A DNA stretch of 64,000 nucleotides, from NCBI GenBank assembly GCA_041750975.1, contig JBGSYN010000278.1:8566-72565 (forward strand). The letters run 5' to 3'. This document shows, piece by piece, positions 62,178 to 64,000 of this stretch. A program made the translations under genes and the position numbers. The number at the start of each line of letters is the position of its first letter. Positions within the stretch are counted from its first letter, which is position 1. The stretch comes from JBGSYN01 sp041750975 (GTDB lineage: Bacteria; Pseudomonadota; Alphaproteobacteria; Geminicoccales; Geminicoccaceae). A model generated the notes under the pieces. The model was not told the origin of the DNA. It saw nothing but the letters and a program-made list of their open reading frames with translations, and did not search any database.

Positions 62178-62975
62178 ATGCGCGCGAAGTATATCGCGAC
62201 CACATTCTATATCGTCTTCCTCCTGGTGCCGATTTACTGGCTCATCAATATGTCGTTCAAAACGACCAATGAAATCCTCGGCACATTTTCAGTCTACCCC
62301 ATTGAATTCACCCTCGAGAACTATGCGACGATCTTCACCGATCCCACTTGGTACATGGGCTATGTGAATTCGATCATCTACACGGCGATGAATACGACGC
62401 TCTCGGTGGCGGTAGCCCTGCCCGCAGCCTATGCCTTCTCGCGCTACAGCTTCAGGGGCGACAAGCATCTGTTCTTCTGGCTCCTGACCAATCGCATGGC
62501 GCCTGCGGCCGTCTTCGCTCTGCCGTTCTTCCAGCTCTATTCGGCGATCGGGCTGTTCGATACCCACCTTGCCGTGGCGCTGGCGCACACGCTTTTCAAC
62601 ATCCCGCTCGCCGTCTGGATCCTCGAAGGCTTCATGTCCGGCGTGCCCAAGGAACTGGACGAGACCGCCTATATCGACGGCCATTCGTTCGGCGGCTTTT
62701 TCGTCAAGATCTTCATTCCGACGATTGCCGCAGGCATCGGTGTGGCCGCGTTCTTCTGCTTCATGTTCTCCTGGATCGAGCTGTTGCTGGCGAAGACCTT
62801 GACCGCGGTGGTGGCCAAGCCGATCGCCGCCACCATGACGAGAACCGCCTCGACCTCCGGCTACGAGCTCGGCCTCCTCGCGGCGGCGGGTGTCCTGACC
62901 ATCATTCCGGGAGCGATCGTCATTTATTTCGTGCGCAATTACATCGCCAAGGGCTTTGCCCTCGGTCGTGTTTGA
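62178..62975 (+). CDS. glpQ: Glycerol ABC transporter permease GlpQ
   Basis: 265 residues from ATG at 62178, 2 bases after glpP. About six membrane segments; the EAA-type loop is KELDETAYIDGHSFGGFFVKIFIP. The second pore subunit. An upstream in-frame extension overlaps glpP and is not coding. Confidence 0.92.
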   Translation: MRAKYIATTFYIVFLLVPIYWLINMSFKTTNEILGTFSVYPIEFTLENYATIFTDPTWYMGYVNSIIYTAMNTTLSVAVALPAAYAFSRYSFRGDKHLFFWLLTNRMAPAAVFALPFFQLYSAIGLFDTHLAVALAHTLFNIPLAVWILEGFMSGVPKELDETAYIDGHSFGGFFVKIFIPTIAAGIGVAAFFCFMFSWIELLLAKTLTAVVAKPIAATMTRTASTSGYELGLLAAAGVLTIIPGAIVIYFVRNYIAKGFALGRV

Positions 62976-62997
62976 GCATGTGAAGGGAGACTGAGCG

Positions 62998-63279
62998 ATG
63001 GGCTTGAGCTGGATGGCCTGGACCTGGCCGACCGCCGTCTTCTTCGGCTTCATTCTGCTGTGCCTGGTCACCATGACGGTCTGGGACACCATCGATCCGG
63101 GCGGCGGGCCGCGTCACGGCGTGCTCGGTCTCGACACCACCCGCGGCGACCGCCTCTTCATCTCCCTCGTCCTGACCGCCTGGATCTTCCTCGCCTGGCT
63201 CGGCATCATGGGCACCCCGCTATGGGCGCCCCTCGGCATCTCCCTCGCCCTGGCACTGCTGATTTTTCTGTTCGTTTAA
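62998..63279 (+). CDS. glpU: GlpU-like DUF2160 small membrane protein
   Basis: 93 residues with two or three membrane segments; WDTIDPGGGPRHGVLGLDTTRGDRLFISL is the DUF2160 hallmark. It is always encoded with this importer in alphaproteobacteria, so it probably assists it; the exact role is unknown. A GGGAGA site precedes the ATG. Confidence 0.88.
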   Translation: MGLSWMAWTWPTAVFFGFILLCLVTMTVWDTIDPGGGPRHGVLGLDTTRGDRLFISLVLTAWIFLAWLGIMGTPLWAPLGISLALALLIFLFV

Positions 63280-63286
63280 CCGACGC

Positions 63287-64000
63287 TCAACATTCCGGCA
63301 AATTCACCGCGAGCCCACCCTGGCTCGTCTCCTTGAACTTGGTGCTCATTTCTTCGCCGATCTCGCGCATTGCCTTGATGCAATTGTCGAGCGGCATGAA
63401 ATGATTGCCGTCGCCCCTGAGCGCCAGCGAGGCTGCCGCCACGGCCTTCATGGCACCCATGCCGTTGCGCTCGATGCAGGGTACCTGCACGAGGCCGCCG
63501 ACGGGATCGCAGGTCATGCCGAGGTGATGCTCGAGCGCGATCTCGGCGGCATTCTCGACCTGCCTCGGCGTCCCGCCGAGCACGGCGCAGAGACCAGCCG
63601 CCGCCATCGAGGACGCCGAGCCGACCTCGCCTTGGCAACCGGCCTCGGCTCCCGAGATCGAGGCGTTCTGCTTGATCAGCCCGCCGATCGCGGCAGCCGT
63701 CAGGAGAAAATCAGCGATTTTGATTCGATCCGCGCCGACGCAGTGATCGAGATAGTAGCGGATCACCGCCGGCATGACGCCCGCGGCACCATTGGTCGGC
63801 GCCGTGACGACCTTGCCGCCGGCGGCATTTTCCTCATTGACCGCCATTGCGTAGATGTTGAGCCAGTCGGCGATGACATGGGGTTGCGGCTGATTGTTGC
63901 CGCGCTCCTTCAAGAGCTGGTCGTGGATTTTCTTGGCACGGCGTTTGACCCGAAGGCCGCCGGGTAATTCGCCCTCGAGCGAAAGCCCGCGCTCGATGCA
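63287..64000 (-). CDS. sdaA: L-serine ammonia-lyase (iron-sulfur type), C-terminal part
   Basis: Cut by the right edge; at least 237 residues, to a stop at 63287. It has NEENAAGGKVVTAPTNGAAGVMP, NASISGAEAGCQGEVGSASSMAAAG, HHLGMTCDPVGGLVQVPCIERN and AMREIGEEMSTKFKETSQGGLAVN, with the cysteines that bind the 4Fe-4S cluster. It deaminates serine to pyruvate. It converges on glpU, 7 bases between stops. Confidence 0.95.
   Translation of the reverse strand, partial: CIERGLSLEGELPGGLRVKRRAKKIHDQLLKERGNNQPQPHVIADWLNIYAMAVNEENAAGGKVVTAPTNGAAGVMPAVIRYYLDHCVGADRIKIADFLLTAAAIGGLIKQNASISGAEAGCQGEVGSASSMAAAGLCAVLGGTPRQVENAAEIALEHHLGMTCDPVGGLVQVPCIERNGMGAMKAVAAASLALRGDGNHFMPLDNCIKAMREIGEEMSTKFKETSQGGLAVNLPEC

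Overview
The window looks like a chromosomal segment of an alphaproteobacterium, probably Rhodospirillales-like. The evidence is a set of lineage-typical genes: usg, the F1-ATPase zeta-type inhibitor, a SDHAF4-like factor, DUF1150, a Tim44-like protein, SecB, CobS/CobT, PssD/PssE, a eukaryote-type NADP isocitrate dehydrogenase, a glpSTPQUV-type glycerol importer and a fused-free petABC operon. Many genes seem to start at TTG or GTG behind good ribosome binding sites. I saw no rRNA, tRNA, CRISPR array, integrase or insertion sequence. The genus cannot be fixed from the sequence alone.

Region 1 (1-15.0 kb) is a cell-surface polysaccharide locus. A tightly overlapping minus-strand operon encodes four glycosyltransferases, a polysaccharide-deacetylase-like protein, a two-domain oligopeptide-type ABC ATPase and the start of a periplasmic binding protein. 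Divergent from it lies a plus-strand cassette of phage-tail character: a possible leader peptide, two small virion-like proteins and two beta-helix tailspike/pectate-lyase-fold proteins. It is followed by an opposed Wzy/O-antigen-ligase gene. Next comes an overlapping trio: a membrane-anchored nucleotidyltransferase and a split PssD/PssE (Alg14/Alg13-type) glycosyltransferase.

Region 2 (15.0-34.2 kb) is mostly housekeeping: DUF3553, recA-alaS, two small respiratory accessory genes, groES-groEL with CIRCE control, usg, petABC, trmL-hemF, bolA, an XRE regulator, a J-domain protein, cobS-cobT, a UxaA-family dehydratase and an Smr protein.

Region 3 (34.2-48.2 kb) holds lutABC (lactate oxidation), a Tim44-like protein, secB, a LOG-family hydrolase, ilvE, a MarR regulator with a two-component pair, DUF1150, maf-coaE-dnaQ, icd and a secreted TPR protein.

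Region 4 (48.2-56.9 kb) is a stress and low-oxygen island: a permease split into two homologous halves, an atypical pyruvate-kinase-like protein, a universal stress protein, Hsp20, a VIT1/CCC1 transporter, a host-attachment-like protein, an FNR-type [4Fe-4S] regulator and a malonyl-CoA synthetase. Three FNR-box-like sites lie in its intergenic regions, so the local regulator may control its neighbours.

Region 5 (57-64 kb) is a complete glycerol ABC importer operon (glpV-S-T-P-Q-U), followed by the 3' part of an opposed L-serine dehydratase that runs off the window.
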